Positions 43,053-52,459 of a DNA stretch of 64,000 nt are shown here, in pieces. The translations under genes and the position numbers were made by a program. The DNA comes from Planctomycetaceae bacterium (GTDB lineage: Bacteria; Planctomycetota; Planctomycetia; Pirellulales; Pirellulaceae). Under the pieces are notes generated by a model. It was not told the DNA's origin and made no database searches. It worked only from the letters and a program-made list of their open reading frames with translations. The stretch's first letter is position 1. Every line of letters starts with the position of its first letter. The DNA is taken from contig JACKHN010000003.1 in the NCBI GenBank assembly GCA_020638975.1, forward strand, positions 399,520-463,519, given 5' to 3'.

Positions 43053-46000
43053 TCACTCGCCGGCATAACAAATCACACTCCCATCCGTTGTCGACAAGTA
43101 CAGGCGCCCGTTGGCGGCGGCCATTCCGTCCCAGGCCGGAAGCGTGTCGAGCTTGTACTCCGCTAACGTACTGCCATCGGCTGCCGAGACAACTCGCATC
43201 AATCCTCCTGACTTACCACTCAGTGCCTCGTCCTGCTGACTCAACTGCGAGGCGAGGTTGGGATCGCGAGCCATCGTGCGTTGGAAGGTATCTTCTTCGT
43301 CGATCAGATCGGGCGGGCCCGCAATGAACAGTTTGTCGTTCGCCTTAACCATTGCACGGACCATTAACGGGACGTCTTGCGTCCAAAGATGTTCAACGAA
43401 CGAGCCTGAAGCTTGTGGGGATTGCTTGGAACTGAACTGCATCGCCCGGCCGAACTTTCCTTTCGTCGAGAGTGCGGATGCGAGTTCACCGTCATGCCCG
43501 TTCCCCGACACGTCTTCTGCAGTTCCGCCTTCGAAGGTGCATGCCAAGACCAAGCGTCGATCGTCGGTTGGAGTGCGATCTGTCGTCGAAGCATGGTCTG
43601 AAATCTCGTCATCACTCAAGGCTGCGTGATAGAGGCGAACTTCGTCGATCATGCCGGTGAAGCCGAGCGGGCTCTTGTAGTCGCCGACGGCTCCGCCATC
43701 ATCGGCTCCGATTTCCAGTCCTTGCGCCGGGTCTGATGGGATCAAGCTCGGCGCTTTTGCTTCGTCGATCAGCTTGCCGTTGATATACAGTTTGACCTGT
43801 TTGTCTTCGCTCAACACGCCGACCAGATGCGTCCAACGCCCAACGGTCTCAACCTTTGACTTCGCTACCGTCACTTCGTCCTTCGTCCGCACGAGGAACT
43901 GCGGTTTCCCGCCTCGCAGTACGAGCGCATAGCCAACAGCCGGACCTCCGTGAGCCACAACAACTCCTTCCGGGCGATCGGCCTGAATCCAAGCCTCGAC
44001 GGTCAGAGCTGTGCCGGTCGGATTGAGGCCGGACGGTCTGCCGTAACGGATCATCGTCGAGGCCTGCGGAGCATTCTTCTTTCCAACCAACTTCTCGTCC
44101 GCTTCGCTGCGAGCCTGTGGCGGCGGCTCTTTGCCGGATGCGAAGAGCTGATGTTCGATGGTGGTGGTCCATTTCAGATACTCGGGTTTGCGACCGTAGC
44201 CATAGACATTGTCGTCATCAAACACGAGCAATCGACCGGATGGTGTGTACTTGCCCGCCTGGTAGTATCCACCGTGTCCACCGGCAAAGCTGCGACCATA
44301 CACCCAGTAAGATCGATGGAACCAAGTGTCATCCAGAAAGCCCATGGGCGCGAACAGATGTTGTGTCGGACCGCGTTGTACCGAAGCTTGCCCGGCGAAG
44401 TCACCAGAATGCGGTGCGATTTCCAAACGGTTTCCTTCCATGTCGATCTGCTGCGAGCGGAGGTAGACGTACACACTGTCGCTCGACAGGATATCGGGCA
44501 ACGCGACGGGCATCTGCAACACCTTGATGTGATTCTGCAAGTCTTCACCGGTGTGTGGATCGCGATCGTCCATCAGGCCTTCGGAGATTTTGCGGCCTGT
44601 CTCGGCATGAACACGAAAAAACCGCATTCCGCTGTCGAGGAAGTTGGATCGACCGGCGATAAAGTAGATCACGTCATTCTCAACCAGCACACTACCGTGA
44701 ACTGGCCAAACGGATTCGAGTTGCTCGAAGGCCATTAGCCGCTCGTCCCGTGGTGCGGCGCGGAATCGCCATGCCAAAGCTCCATCACTGGCACGCAAGC
44801 AATACATCCAACCATCCGCCGCGCCGAAGATCGCGCGGCCCTTATGGATCGTTGGCGGCGAGTCGACTCGCCCACCCGCCGTGTAACTCCACACCTTTTC
44901 GCCGGTGCTTGCGTTCAAGGCATGTACCGTATGTCGATCGACTTCCGCCACGAACAGCTTGTCATAGGCGACGACGACACTGCTCAACTTGCTATCGAAA
45001 TCGGTCTTCCAAGCGGACTTCAGCGTCGCCGGAACGTCTTGCTGCAAGTATCCGCTGCGAGCGGCATCGTGACGATAGGTCGGCCATTCCGTATCGCCGG
45101 GTGCCGCGTCGGCGATGTCTTCGTAGGCTGGACCTCGTTCCAAACGGCCTTCGTCAGAGACTTCTTTAGGGGTCTCACGACTGGCGGCGGCCGGCGCGAG
45201 GGCATTCATGCCGAACAGTTTTGCTTCGGGGTAGCACGCGCAGTTATGAGGTGGCGCGTACAGCAATCCGTTGCATGGCATGACACCGTACAAGCAACCT
45301 CCACGCACCCAGTGGTTGATGTCCCAGTCTTGATTTGCGTGGTCGACGAATTCGATGCCAGTTCGCGAAGGCATCAGATATTTGTCCGTGGCCTTGGCGA
45401 TGTAACAACGATGATGGAACCAATAGGTATCAACGTTCGGCGGGAACTCATTCTTCACCTCGCCGGTCATCAAATCTCGGCCCGTCCAAATCCCCGAGTC
45501 GCGACCGCTGGTCGTCGGAGCTGACCAAACGAGCCCGGAGGCGACGAGCAGATCTTCCGGCGACTGATATCCGCCGCGAGCATGAGGTGCCGTCCACATC
45601 GGCTTGCCGGTGGCAGCTTCCAAAGCAACCATCTTCCGATCACCACCCGCAAACAACACGACGTTTTCATGAACGACGAGCTTGGGGCCAAAGTTCATCG
45701 TGAAAGCCTCTGCCGTCCCCGCCGGTTCGGATGCCCACAACTCCTTTCCGCTCTCGCGGTCCAAGCACACGACGCTCTGTCCGTTGTGGAAGTAGACACG
45801 ATCAGAATCGGCTGCCAGACTGAGTGGACCGACAACACTTTCGCGACGCCACAACACGTCGCCCGTTTCACCATCAATGCCCACCACTTCGCGAGCCTGC
45901 TCGTTCCAATGAAATTGTTTGTCGGTGCGAACGCGCGCCTGATCGCCGGTATTGAAAGCCGGAACGAAATCCTTGACCTCATAGCTGCCCTTATTGACCA

Positions 46001-46958
46001 GTGCGAGCAGCGTACCGTTGCTGACAATCAGCTCTTCAGTTGGATCGCTGCCTTCGACCCTTCGGATGATGTCGCCTGTCGCTGCGTCAATAACGGTGAC
46101 TGGTGCTTGGAGCCCGAGTGTGACGTAGACCCGATCACCTTCGGCAACTAATCGGCGGGCGAGTTGCGTTGGCCCACTCTTCAACGGCCATAAGTGATTC
46201 TGCCAAGTTGGGATTGGCTGCTTCCAAAGAACAGTGCCGTTAAACGCATCGCGCGCTACGAGTGTCCACTTGGGCGGCATTTGGATCGAGATACGCGACC
46301 CTTCGTCCATGATGTAGAACAAGCGACCGTCAGCGGACACGAGCGCACTCATGCTGGCCATGCGATCGTGATGACGCGACCAACGCGGACTGCCCAGCCA
46401 TTGAAGATGGCGCGGCGGGCCGACAATGTCATCGTGAGCGACAGCATTGCCGCCCGCATCATGCAAATAGTGCGTCCATTCGTCGATGTCTTGCGGCCAC
46501 GGTTTAACGGTCTTCTGCCAAGTGTCGCCGTTCTTGATGTAAGCGACGCCATTGGGCGTGAGGACTCGCATCACTTCGTCGAGCGATACATCACCCAGGT
46601 CTTCGGAAACGACAAGGTTTACTAAGTTGTCGATATAGGGCAGGCGGTTGCCGCTCAAGCGATCAATCGATACTTCACCATAGACGCCGTTGGCGGCCGC
46701 GTTGGCTCGAGCCGCAGCGATCTCGGCGGCGTCACGCGTCAGGCCGTGTACCTGGTATCTGCCATTCACTCGCAATGCCGCCGTCAGCTTCCCATCGCCA
46801 CAGCCAAGGTGAACAACCACTCCGCCCTGAACTCCAGAGGCATTGATGATGTCCGCAGCGGTATCTGCCGTTGAAGCATCAGCGGCAGCGACGGCCAACA
46901 AGAGTAAGACCATTGCGGCGGGAAACGCGGCCAGCTGTTTGAAGTCAATTGGAAACAT
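43053..46958 (-). CDS. Giant secreted fusion: SAM methyltransferase-like, PQQ beta-propeller and LamG domains
   Basis: The 1301-residue product has a signal peptide (AFPAAMVLLLLAVAAADAST). A small Rossmann methyltransferase-like domain follows (VVVHLGCGDGKLTAALRVNG, residues 47-66; DEVMRVLTPNGVAYIKNG near 130). It continues through WPQDIDEWTHYLHDAGGNAV into PQQ/quinoprotein-like propeller repeats, for example VTVIDAATGDIIRR and VVCLDRESGKELWASEP. Near residues 975-1135 is a LamG/concanavalin domain (ALTVEAWIQADRPEGVVVAH, WTHLVGVLSEDKQVKLYING). Propeller repeats then close the chain. A methyltransferase motif on an exported protein is odd, since SAM is cytoplasmic; the domain may serve as a binding fold. 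A related protein is at 53626-56655. Confidence 0.88.
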   Translation of the reverse strand: MFPIDFKQLAAFPAAMVLLLLAVAAADASTADTAADIINASGVQGGVVVHLGCGDGKLTAALRVNGRYQVHGLTRDAAEIAAARANAAANGVYGEVSIDRLSGNRLPYIDNLVNLVVSEDLGDVSLDEVMRVLTPNGVAYIKNGDTWQKTVKPWPQDIDEWTHYLHDAGGNAVAHDDIVGPPRHLQWLGSPRWSRHHDRMASMSALVSADGRLFYIMDEGSRISIQMPPKWTLVARDAFNGTVLWKQPIPTWQNHLWPLKSGPTQLARRLVAEGDRVYVTLGLQAPVTVIDAATGDIIRRVEGSDPTEELIVSNGTLLALVNKGSYEVKDFVPAFNTGDQARVRTDKQFHWNEQAREVVGIDGETGDVLWRRESVVGPLSLAADSDRVYFHNGQSVVCLDRESGKELWASEPAGTAEAFTMNFGPKLVVHENVVLFAGGDRKMVALEAATGKPMWTAPHARGGYQSPEDLLVASGLVWSAPTTSGRDSGIWTGRDLMTGEVKNEFPPNVDTYWFHHRCYIAKATDKYLMPSRTGIEFVDHANQDWDINHWVRGGCLYGVMPCNGLLYAPPHNCACYPEAKLFGMNALAPAAASRETPKEVSDEGRLERGPAYEDIADAAPGDTEWPTYRHDAARSGYLQQDVPATLKSAWKTDFDSKLSSVVVAYDKLFVAEVDRHTVHALNASTGEKVWSYTAGGRVDSPPTIHKGRAIFGAADGWMYCLRASDGALAWRFRAAPRDERLMAFEQLESVWPVHGSVLVENDVIYFIAGRSNFLDSGMRFFRVHAETGRKISEGLMDDRDPHTGEDLQNHIKVLQMPVALPDILSSDSVYVYLRSQQIDMEGNRLEIAPHSGDFAGQASVQRGPTQHLFAPMGFLDDTWFHRSYWVYGRSFAGGHGGYYQAGKYTPSGRLLVFDDDNVYGYGRKPEYLKWTTTIEHQLFASGKEPPPQARSEADEKLVGKKNAPQASTMIRYGRPSGLNPTGTALTVEAWIQADRPEGVVVAHGGPAVGYALVLRGGKPQFLVRTKDEVTVAKSKVETVGRWTHLVGVLSEDKQVKLYINGKLIDEAKAPSLIPSDPAQGLEIGADDGGAVGDYKSPLGFTGMIDEVRLYHAALSDDEISDHASTTDRTPTDDRRLVLACTFEGGTAEDVSGNGHDGELASALSTKGKFGRAMQFSSKQSPQASGSFVEHLWTQDVPLMVRAMVKANDKLFIAGPPDLIDEEDTFQRTMARDPNLASQLSQQDEALSGKSGGLMRVVSAADGSTLAEYKLDTLPAWDGMAAANGRLYLSTTDGSVICYAGE

Positions 46959-47051
46959 CGGTCATCCTCGGTGGGAGTTTAGAGCCTAGGAGCAAGTGCT
47001 ATTATCGCTAGTCATCCGCGAGCCACAAGCGATGCAGCGGAATTGCAGGAA

Positions 47052-47072
47052 TGCGGCGATTGAATCGCCGCA
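47052..47072. repeat. Hairpin in the gap between mtaB and the PQQ fusion gene
   Basis: Arms TGCGGCGAT and ATCGCCGCA close a TGA loop. No U-run follows on the minus strand, so it is at best a weak terminator for mtaB. Confidence 0.4.
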
Positions 47073-47168
47073 ATTGTTCGGAGCGTTGGACGATTCTGGC
47101 CCAGCCAACAACGGATCAAGACAGTCGGTCCCAAGTTGCTACGAAACGAAAAAGATCAGTGCAGTCGT

Positions 47169-48458
47169 TCACGACAGCATCATCTGCGACGCACCGATGA
47201 TTCGGTCGGTCGCAACTTGCTCGCCATATACTTCTACGAGCGAGCTTTCCTCCGCATCGTCGCTGAAGAACTCAACCGGTGCATAGCGGCAGGAGGTACC
47301 ACGATACCAATTCCCGCCCCGCTCGCTTTGTCCTTCAACGAGCACTCTCAATCGCGTGCCAAGCAAGCGTTGAAAATAGCATTCGCGCAGCTCGGCTTCG
47401 ACCGTCGCGAGTATCTGACTGCGTTCTGCCTTAACTCGCTTCGGAACCATCTCTGCCAAATCGGCGGCAGGCGTGCCGCGACGTGGGCTGAAAGGAAACG
47501 TGTGGATCTTCGAGAAGCCAGCTTTGCGAACCGTATCGCAAGTTGATTCGAAGTCCGCGTCCGTTTCGCCTGGGAAACCGACGATGACGTCCGTCGTCAG
47601 CGCGGGCTTGTCGAGCGTTTCGGTCACCAAGCGACATCGATCGAGAAACCGCTTCACACCCCAACGCCGTTTCATCCGCCGCAGAATCCGATCCGAACCG
47701 CTTTGCAGGCAGATATGCAAGTGTGGACAAACCTTGTCGGGGAACTCGCCCATCACTGCGATTAACTCACGCGTCACTTCGGTCGCTTCGATGCTCGACA
47801 ACCGCACGCGAAAGTCGCCATCGATGGCGACGATCTGCCTGACAAGATCGGCGAGCCGATACCACTGTGATTTCGGCTTACCTGCATTCCAATCTACGCC
47901 ATAATGCCCGAGATGCACTCCCGTGAGGACGATCTCGCGAAATCCGTTGTCGAATAAACGTCGAACTTCGTCCAGGATGTGATCGCTCGGGCGACTGTAG
48001 AGACTTGGGCGAACTTTCGGGATGATGCAATAGCTGCAACGCAGCAAACAACCGTCCTGCACCTTCACGTAGGCGCGATGACGAGTGCCGAACTGCGAAA
48101 TGCCGGTTGGAATATCGACAACGCCGAATCTGCCGAGCAAGTCGGGCAGCTCTCGCTTGTCCGTGACAACTTCAGCGACACTGGGCAAGGCTGCGACTTC
48201 TTCCGGCGCACGCGTCGCGTAACATCCCATCACGACGATGCGCGTGCCAGGGTTGTCTCGTGCCAAGCGGCGGATGATTTGTCGGCTCTTGGAATCGCCT
48301 TCGCCGGTCACGGTGCAAGTGTTGACGATGCACAGGTCGGCCGCTTCTTCCTGGGCCGCGTCGCGATAGCCGATGCCGACCAAACCCTCGCGCACGTACT
48401 CGGTCTCGTACTGGTTGACTTTGCAACCAAGCGTGACGGTTTTCAACGTAGCAGGCAT
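47169..48458 (-). CDS. mtaB: tRNA (N6-threonylcarbamoyladenosine-37) 2-methylthiotransferase MtaB
   Basis: The 429-residue product has the N-terminal UPF0004 cluster-binding region with KTVTLGCKVNQYETEYVREG, VNTCTVTGEGDSKSR and IVVMGCYATRAPEE. The three cysteines shown bind an iron-sulfur cluster. The radical SAM motif CLLRCSYC is near residues 137-144, then VLTGVHLGHYGVDW and HLHICLQSGSDRILRRMKRR. LGCKVNQYE marks the MtaB rather than the MiaB branch. It adds a methylthio group to t6A37 of ANN-decoding tRNAs. A C-terminal TRAM-like segment is present. Confidence 0.94.
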   Translation of the reverse strand: MPATLKTVTLGCKVNQYETEYVREGLVGIGYRDAAQEEAADLCIVNTCTVTGEGDSKSRQIIRRLARDNPGTRIVVMGCYATRAPEEVAALPSVAEVVTDKRELPDLLGRFGVVDIPTGISQFGTRHRAYVKVQDGCLLRCSYCIIPKVRPSLYSRPSDHILDEVRRLFDNGFREIVLTGVHLGHYGVDWNAGKPKSQWYRLADLVRQIVAIDGDFRVRLSSIEATEVTRELIAVMGEFPDKVCPHLHICLQSGSDRILRRMKRRWGVKRFLDRCRLVTETLDKPALTTDVIVGFPGETDADFESTCDTVRKAGFSKIHTFPFSPRRGTPAADLAEMVPKRVKAERSQILATVEAELRECYFQRLLGTRLRVLVEGQSERGGNWYRGTSCRYAPVEFFSDDAEESSLVEVYGEQVATDRIIGASQMMLS

Positions 48459-48493
48459 GAAATCTAGTTCGTTGAAGGCGTGTGTCGTTCTTC

Positions 48494-48563
48494 GTACGAC
48501 GGCCCTCCGAGGCCGTCGATTGTGAGCGACGGTTGACTCGATGGCCTCGGAGGGCCGTCGTAC
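48494..48563. repeat. Double-hairpin intergenic repeat (GGCCCTCCGAGGCC type)
   Basis: Outer arms GTACGACGG and CCGTCGTAC enclose two hairpins: GACGGCC with GGCCGTC around CTCCGA, and GATGGCC with GGCCGTC around TCGGAG. The loops are reverse complements. It lies between clpS and mtaB, both on the minus strand. Confidence 0.8.
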
Positions 48564-48576
48564 CTGAAGACTCGAT

Positions 48577-48918
48577 CTAAGTGGTTTCGGGCTGCGGCTC
48601 GATGGAGGCCCACATCGAGCCCTTGCACTGCCGGATCAGGCGGTCTTTGCCATAGGCATGGATCTGGTCACGCTTCAACTCAGCATGTTCTCGTGTCGTC
48701 GTCATGCAGATCGCTCGGCCTGCCTGATCGACACCTTGTGCAATTTGAAAGCCCTGCTCTTCGGGAAATCCAAACAACTCACGCATCATCTGAATGACAT
48801 AATCGTAAGTGTGCTCGTTATCGTCCCACAAAACAACATGATACCGCGGCTGACGCTTGGGCCGTGGTTTCTGTTTGCCTTTGACCGGGTGCTCCAGCAC
48901 GGCAGTCTTCAATTTCAT
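48577..48918 (-). CDS. clpS: ATP-dependent Clp protease adaptor ClpS
   Basis: The 113-residue product has a Lys/Arg/Pro-rich N-terminus and the ClpS core RYHVVLWDDNEHTYDYVIQM then MRELFGFPEEQGFQIAQ, GRAICMTTTREHAELKRDQI and a C-terminal HAYGKD strand. ClpS binds N-end-rule substrates and hands them to ClpAP. The DDNEHTYDYV segment matches the substrate-pocket side of the family (usually NDDYTPMEFV). The short N-terminal extension that touches ClpA is present. Confidence 0.93.
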   Translation of the reverse strand: MKLKTAVLEHPVKGKQKPRPKRQPRYHVVLWDDNEHTYDYVIQMMRELFGFPEEQGFQIAQGVDQAGRAICMTTTREHAELKRDQIHAYGKDRLIRQCKGSMWASIEPQPETT

Positions 48919-49048
48919 CGCAGAGGATCCATCTCAAGCGGGTTCGTTTGATTGCAATCGACGGGAAATACATCTCGACATAACTGGGTTGGTCGATCGT
49001 CGAGTTGAACATTATATTGTATCGCTCTGGCTTTGGGAAAGGAGCAAC

Positions 49049-50419
49049 ATGGACGACATCGAGCAATATTTGGAGCAGCACCGGGAGGCCTTTGAAGGCG
49101 ATCTGTGCGATCTGCTACGAATCCCAAGTGTTAGCGCCGATAGTCGGCATCGCGACGACATGCGACAGGCTGCGAAGTGGGTCTTCGGTCAGTTCGAGTC
49201 GCTGGGGCTGGCCACCGAGATGGTCGAAACCGCTGGCCATCCCATTGTTTACGCCGAGTCGCCACTCGTCGCAGGGGCTCCGACTGTCCTGGTATATGGG
49301 CATTATGACGTGCAGCCACCAGACCCTCTCGATGAATGGATTTCGCCACCGTTCGAGCCCACGAAGCGCGACGGAAATGTCTACGCTCGCGGAGCGACTG
49401 ATGACAAAGGGCAGATGCTCACTCATATAAAGAGCGCCCAAGCCGTCCTGGCTACGACTGGCAAGTTGCCCCTACAGCTCAAATATATCATCGAGGGCGA
49501 AGAGGAAGTCGGCAGCGAGAACATCGAGGCTTTTCTCGAAAGTCGACGCGAGCAACTTGCCTGCGACGTGATCGTGATCAGTGATACGTCTCAATTTGGT
49601 CCAGGACGTCCGGCGATCACGTACGGGCTGCGCGGGATCGCGTACTACGAACTGCGACTCACCGGTCCTAAACAGGATCTGCATTCTGGCACGTTCGGCG
49701 GTGCCGTGACCAATCCTTTGAACGCGATGGCAAAGATACTGGCGGCCTTGGTCGATAGCAACGGACGTATCCAAGTTCCCGGCTTCTACGACGATGTCAT
49801 CGTTCTGAGCGATGCCGAGCGAGCTCAGTTCGATGCCTTGTCATTCGACGAGCAGGCGTTCATGAAGCAGATCGGCGTCGAAGGCGTCAGCGGCGAAGCG
49901 GACTTCACGACGCTCGAACGCAGATGGGCGCGACCGACTTGTGACGTGCATGGTTTCTGGGGTGGCTACAGCGGCGAGGGTGCGAAGACGGTGTTGCCCT
50001 GCCGCGCCGGCGCGAAGTTCAGCTTTCGCCTAGTACCTCACCAAGATCCTAAGAAGATCGGCAAGTCGCTAGAACAAATGCTCCGCTCGATGTGTCCACC
50101 TGGCATCAAGCTGGAATTGATCGATCTGCATGGCGCGCCCGGCGTGTTGGTGCCTTTAGACAACCCGTTCATGTCCGCCGCGGCGAAAGCCATCGAACGA
50201 GGATTCGGCACCGCACCGGTGTTTATTCGCGAAGGCGGTTCGATTCCGATCGTCAACGCTTTCAAAGCGAAGTTGGGCGCCGATACGCTGCTGCTGGGTT
50301 GGGGCTTGAACGATGACAATACACACAGCCCCAACGAGAAGTTCTGCCTCGCCGACTTTCATCGCGGGATCAAAGCCAGCGCTGCGTTGTGGGACGAGTT
50401 AGGAAAACTGAATCTGTAG
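49049..50419 (+). CDS. M20-family dipeptidase
   Basis: The ATG at 49049 has AAAGGAG 4 nt upstream; the open frame to 48857 is not needed. The 456-residue product shows the M20 metal sites: VLVYGHYDVQPPDPLDEW (His and Asp, near residue 90), GATDDKGQMLTH, and the catalytic glutamate in EGEEEVGSENIEAF. The dimerisation lid domain follows from about 200 to 320. These zinc enzymes cleave dipeptides or acyl-amino acids. It is cytoplasmic, with no signal peptide. The stop codon is inside the repeat at 50416-50470. Confidence 0.92.
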   Translation: MDDIEQYLEQHREAFEGDLCDLLRIPSVSADSRHRDDMRQAAKWVFGQFESLGLATEMVETAGHPIVYAESPLVAGAPTVLVYGHYDVQPPDPLDEWISPPFEPTKRDGNVYARGATDDKGQMLTHIKSAQAVLATTGKLPLQLKYIIEGEEEVGSENIEAFLESRREQLACDVIVISDTSQFGPGRPAITYGLRGIAYYELRLTGPKQDLHSGTFGGAVTNPLNAMAKILAALVDSNGRIQVPGFYDDVIVLSDAERAQFDALSFDEQAFMKQIGVEGVSGEADFTTLERRWARPTCDVHGFWGGYSGEGAKTVLPCRAGAKFSFRLVPHQDPKKIGKSLEQMLRSMCPPGIKLELIDLHGAPGVLVPLDNPFMSAAAKAIERGFGTAPVFIREGGSIPIVNAFKAKLGADTLLLGWGLNDDNTHSPNEKFCLADFHRGIKASAALWDELGKLNL

Positions 50420-50470
50420 GACGAACATCTGGTTCGTCGTTATCTTGGACGGACCAGTGGTCCGTCCTAC
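50416..50470. repeat. Double-hairpin intergenic repeat (GACCAGTGGTC type), overlapping a stop codon
   Basis: Outer arms GTAGGAC and GTCCTAC enclose two hairpins: GACGAAC with GTTCGTC around ATCTG, and GACGGACC with GGTCCGTC around AGT. The loop cores are complementary. The first bases contain the TAG stop of the M20 peptidase gene, and serS begins 27 bp later. Confidence 0.78.
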
Positions 50471-50496
50471 AAGGATCCCCTCACGAAGAAATCAAA

Positions 50497-51783
50497 ATGC
50501 TCGATCGCAAATACATCGTCGAAAATGCTGAAGCTGTTAAACAAAACTGCATCAACCGCGGAGTCGAGGCCGACGTCGATCGACTCGTTGCACTAGAGGC
50601 GAAACGCCGTGACTTGCTCAACCAGAGCCAAGAGTTAAATCGGCAAGCGAACGAAGTTTCGAAGACCATCGGCCAAGCGAAGGATGCCGCTGAACGGGAA
50701 GCTCGCAAGGAGCAAGGGCGAAAGTTGCGAGATGACAAAGATCGCGTCCAATCCGAACATGACGAACTCGACGCCGAGATCACTAAGTTGCAATCTGGGA
50801 TTCCCAACCTCTCGCATCCCGATGCCCCAGTCGGCGAAGATGATAAGTCGAATCTTGAGATCCGAGTCGGAAAGCACGCACCACCGAAGTTCGACTTCAA
50901 ACCGCTCGATCATGTGGAACTCGCGGAGAAGTTGGATCTAATCGACTTTGAAGGCGGGGCGCGCGTGGCAGGAGCCGGTTTTTACTTTCTCAAGAATGAT
51001 GCGGTGTTGTTGGAACTCGCGCTCACGCAATATGCGTTACAGATGTTGATTGGCGAAGGATTTACTCCGGTCACGACGCCTGACCTCGCCTACACTGAAA
51101 TCCTGCACGGGACAGGCTATATTCCCCGTGGGCCCGAAACGCAGATCTATAGCATCGAAAACTCGAACCTCAATTTGGTGGCTACGGCCGAGATAACAAT
51201 CGGTGGATTACTGTCAGGTCAGACTGTTGACGCCGAAGAATTGCCGTTGAAGATCTGCGGCAGCAGCCATTGCTTCCGCACGGAAGCGGGTGCCGCGGGG
51301 CGTGCGTCGCGCGGACTGTATCGCGTGCATCAATTCACCAAAGTCGAGATGTTTGCGTTCACGCTGCCCGACCAAAGTGAAGCGATGCTGGACCACTTCT
51401 GTGAATTGGAAGGCCGTATCTTCGATGGCCTGGGGGTTCCGTATCGAGTCGTCGATACCGCGACCGGCGATCTCGGCGGGCCAGCGTATCGCAAGTTCGA
51501 CCTCGAAGCCTGGATGCCAGGTCGCGGGGAAGCCGGCGAGTACGGTGAAGTCACCAGCACGTCGAACTGTACTGATTTCCAAGCCCGCCGTTTAAACATT
51601 CGCTTCCGCCGCAAGGGCGAGAAGGGGACAAGCTTCGTCCATACTTTGAATGGTACTGCCCTGGCCATCAGCCGCGCGTTGATTGCCGTGCTGGAAAATA
51701 ACCAGCACGCCGACGGATCGATCAATGTACCTGAGGCTCTGCGACCGTGGATGGGGAAGGATAAGATCACCGGCAGTAAGTGA
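50497..51783 (+). CDS. serS: Seryl-tRNA synthetase
   Basis: The product from the ATG at 50497 has 428 residues and matches the usual length; upstream in-frame sequence belongs to the repeat. It has MLDRKYIVENAEAVKQNCIN and a long coiled-coil arm (about residues 30-100) that grips tRNA-Ser. Class II motifs follow: VTTPDLAYTEI, SHCFRTEAGAAGRASRGLYR (motif 2, near residue 255) and VHTLNGTALAISRALIAVLE (motif 3, near 390). It charges tRNA-Ser with serine in two ATP-dependent steps. Confidence 0.97.
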   Translation: MLDRKYIVENAEAVKQNCINRGVEADVDRLVALEAKRRDLLNQSQELNRQANEVSKTIGQAKDAAEREARKEQGRKLRDDKDRVQSEHDELDAEITKLQSGIPNLSHPDAPVGEDDKSNLEIRVGKHAPPKFDFKPLDHVELAEKLDLIDFEGGARVAGAGFYFLKNDAVLLELALTQYALQMLIGEGFTPVTTPDLAYTEILHGTGYIPRGPETQIYSIENSNLNLVATAEITIGGLLSGQTVDAEELPLKICGSSHCFRTEAGAAGRASRGLYRVHQFTKVEMFAFTLPDQSEAMLDHFCELEGRIFDGLGVPYRVVDTATGDLGGPAYRKFDLEAWMPGRGEAGEYGEVTSTSNCTDFQARRLNIRFRRKGEKGTSFVHTLNGTALAISRALIAVLENNQHADGSINVPEALRPWMGKDKITGSK

Positions 51784-51852
51784 CTCGCATCCGCTGAGCA
51801 GGTAGAATCTATTGAGAGAACATTCGTCGCATAGTTCCAACTCGAGGCCGGT

Positions 51853-52137
51853 ATGAACACGTTTATCGTAAACTCCGAAACTGCCGGAACGTCGATCCAG
51901 GACCTTCTGTCGCAAATCTCCGATGGAAACATCACAGTATTAGATAGCGAAGGAAATACCCTGGCGTATGTTCTCTCGCCAGGAGGGCGTGAGGAATTGA
52001 TCTATGCCGAAGCCCAACGCGATCTTGATGTTCATCGTGACGAAGTTCAACACGCGTTGGCGCGACGGAATGGAATCACGACGACCGAACTCCTCTCGCG
52101 CGCAAAAGCGGCTGCCGAAGAGGGCAGTCGTTCATGA
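51853..52137 (+). CDS. Antitoxin of a toxin-antitoxin pair
   Basis: The 94-residue product begins MNTFIVNSETAGTSIQDLLS and contains ITVLDSEGNTLAYVLSPGG, the size and beta-beta-alpha start expected of Phd/YefM-type antitoxins. A helical C-terminal half (HRDEVQHALARRNGITTTEL) would wrap the toxin. The stop overlaps the next start by 4 nt (ATGA), as in many toxin-antitoxin operons. It would bind and repress its own promoter; no operator was picked out by eye. Confidence 0.7.
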   Translation: MNTFIVNSETAGTSIQDLLSQISDGNITVLDSEGNTLAYVLSPGGREELIYAEAQRDLDVHRDEVQHALARRNGITTTELLSRAKAAAEEGSRS

Positions 52138-52424
52138 CCCGGTACACCGTACTTCGGGATAACGCACTTAAACAGCACTTCGTCGATGCTTGGGTACGGT
52201 CCGATTCTGATACGCGAAATGTACTCACCGACGTGGCTAATTGGATCGACGAAGAACTATCTGTCGAACCTGAAGCCAAGGGTCGCCCGGACGTGGGGCA
52301 GGATAACTTGAGAATCCTTGCCGTTGCGAACTCAATGGCACAGATATCGATCGCCTATCACGTGTTGCCTGAAGATCGCAAAGTTATCGTCGTGCGTTTA
52401 CTCTTCCGAAGGCAATCGAAATAA
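52134..52424 (+). CDS. ParE/RelE-fold toxin-like protein
   Basis: The 96-residue product begins MTRYTVLRDNALKQHFVDAW, a helical hairpin, and ends with the paired strands ISIAYHVLPEDRKVIVVRLL and FRRQSK. That is the layout of RelE/ParE-type toxins, where a terminal basic segment contacts RNA or gyrase. Sequence alone does not tell mRNA cleavage from gyrase inhibition. Partner overlap and size are the main evidence, so the assignment is moderate. Confidence 0.65.
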   Translation: MTRYTVLRDNALKQHFVDAWVRSDSDTRNVLTDVANWIDEELSVEPEAKGRPDVGQDNLRILAVANSMAQISIAYHVLPEDRKVIVVRLLFRRQSK

Positions 52425-52459
52425 TCGTGACGACCCAATTCGGTAGCCATTGAGATGGG

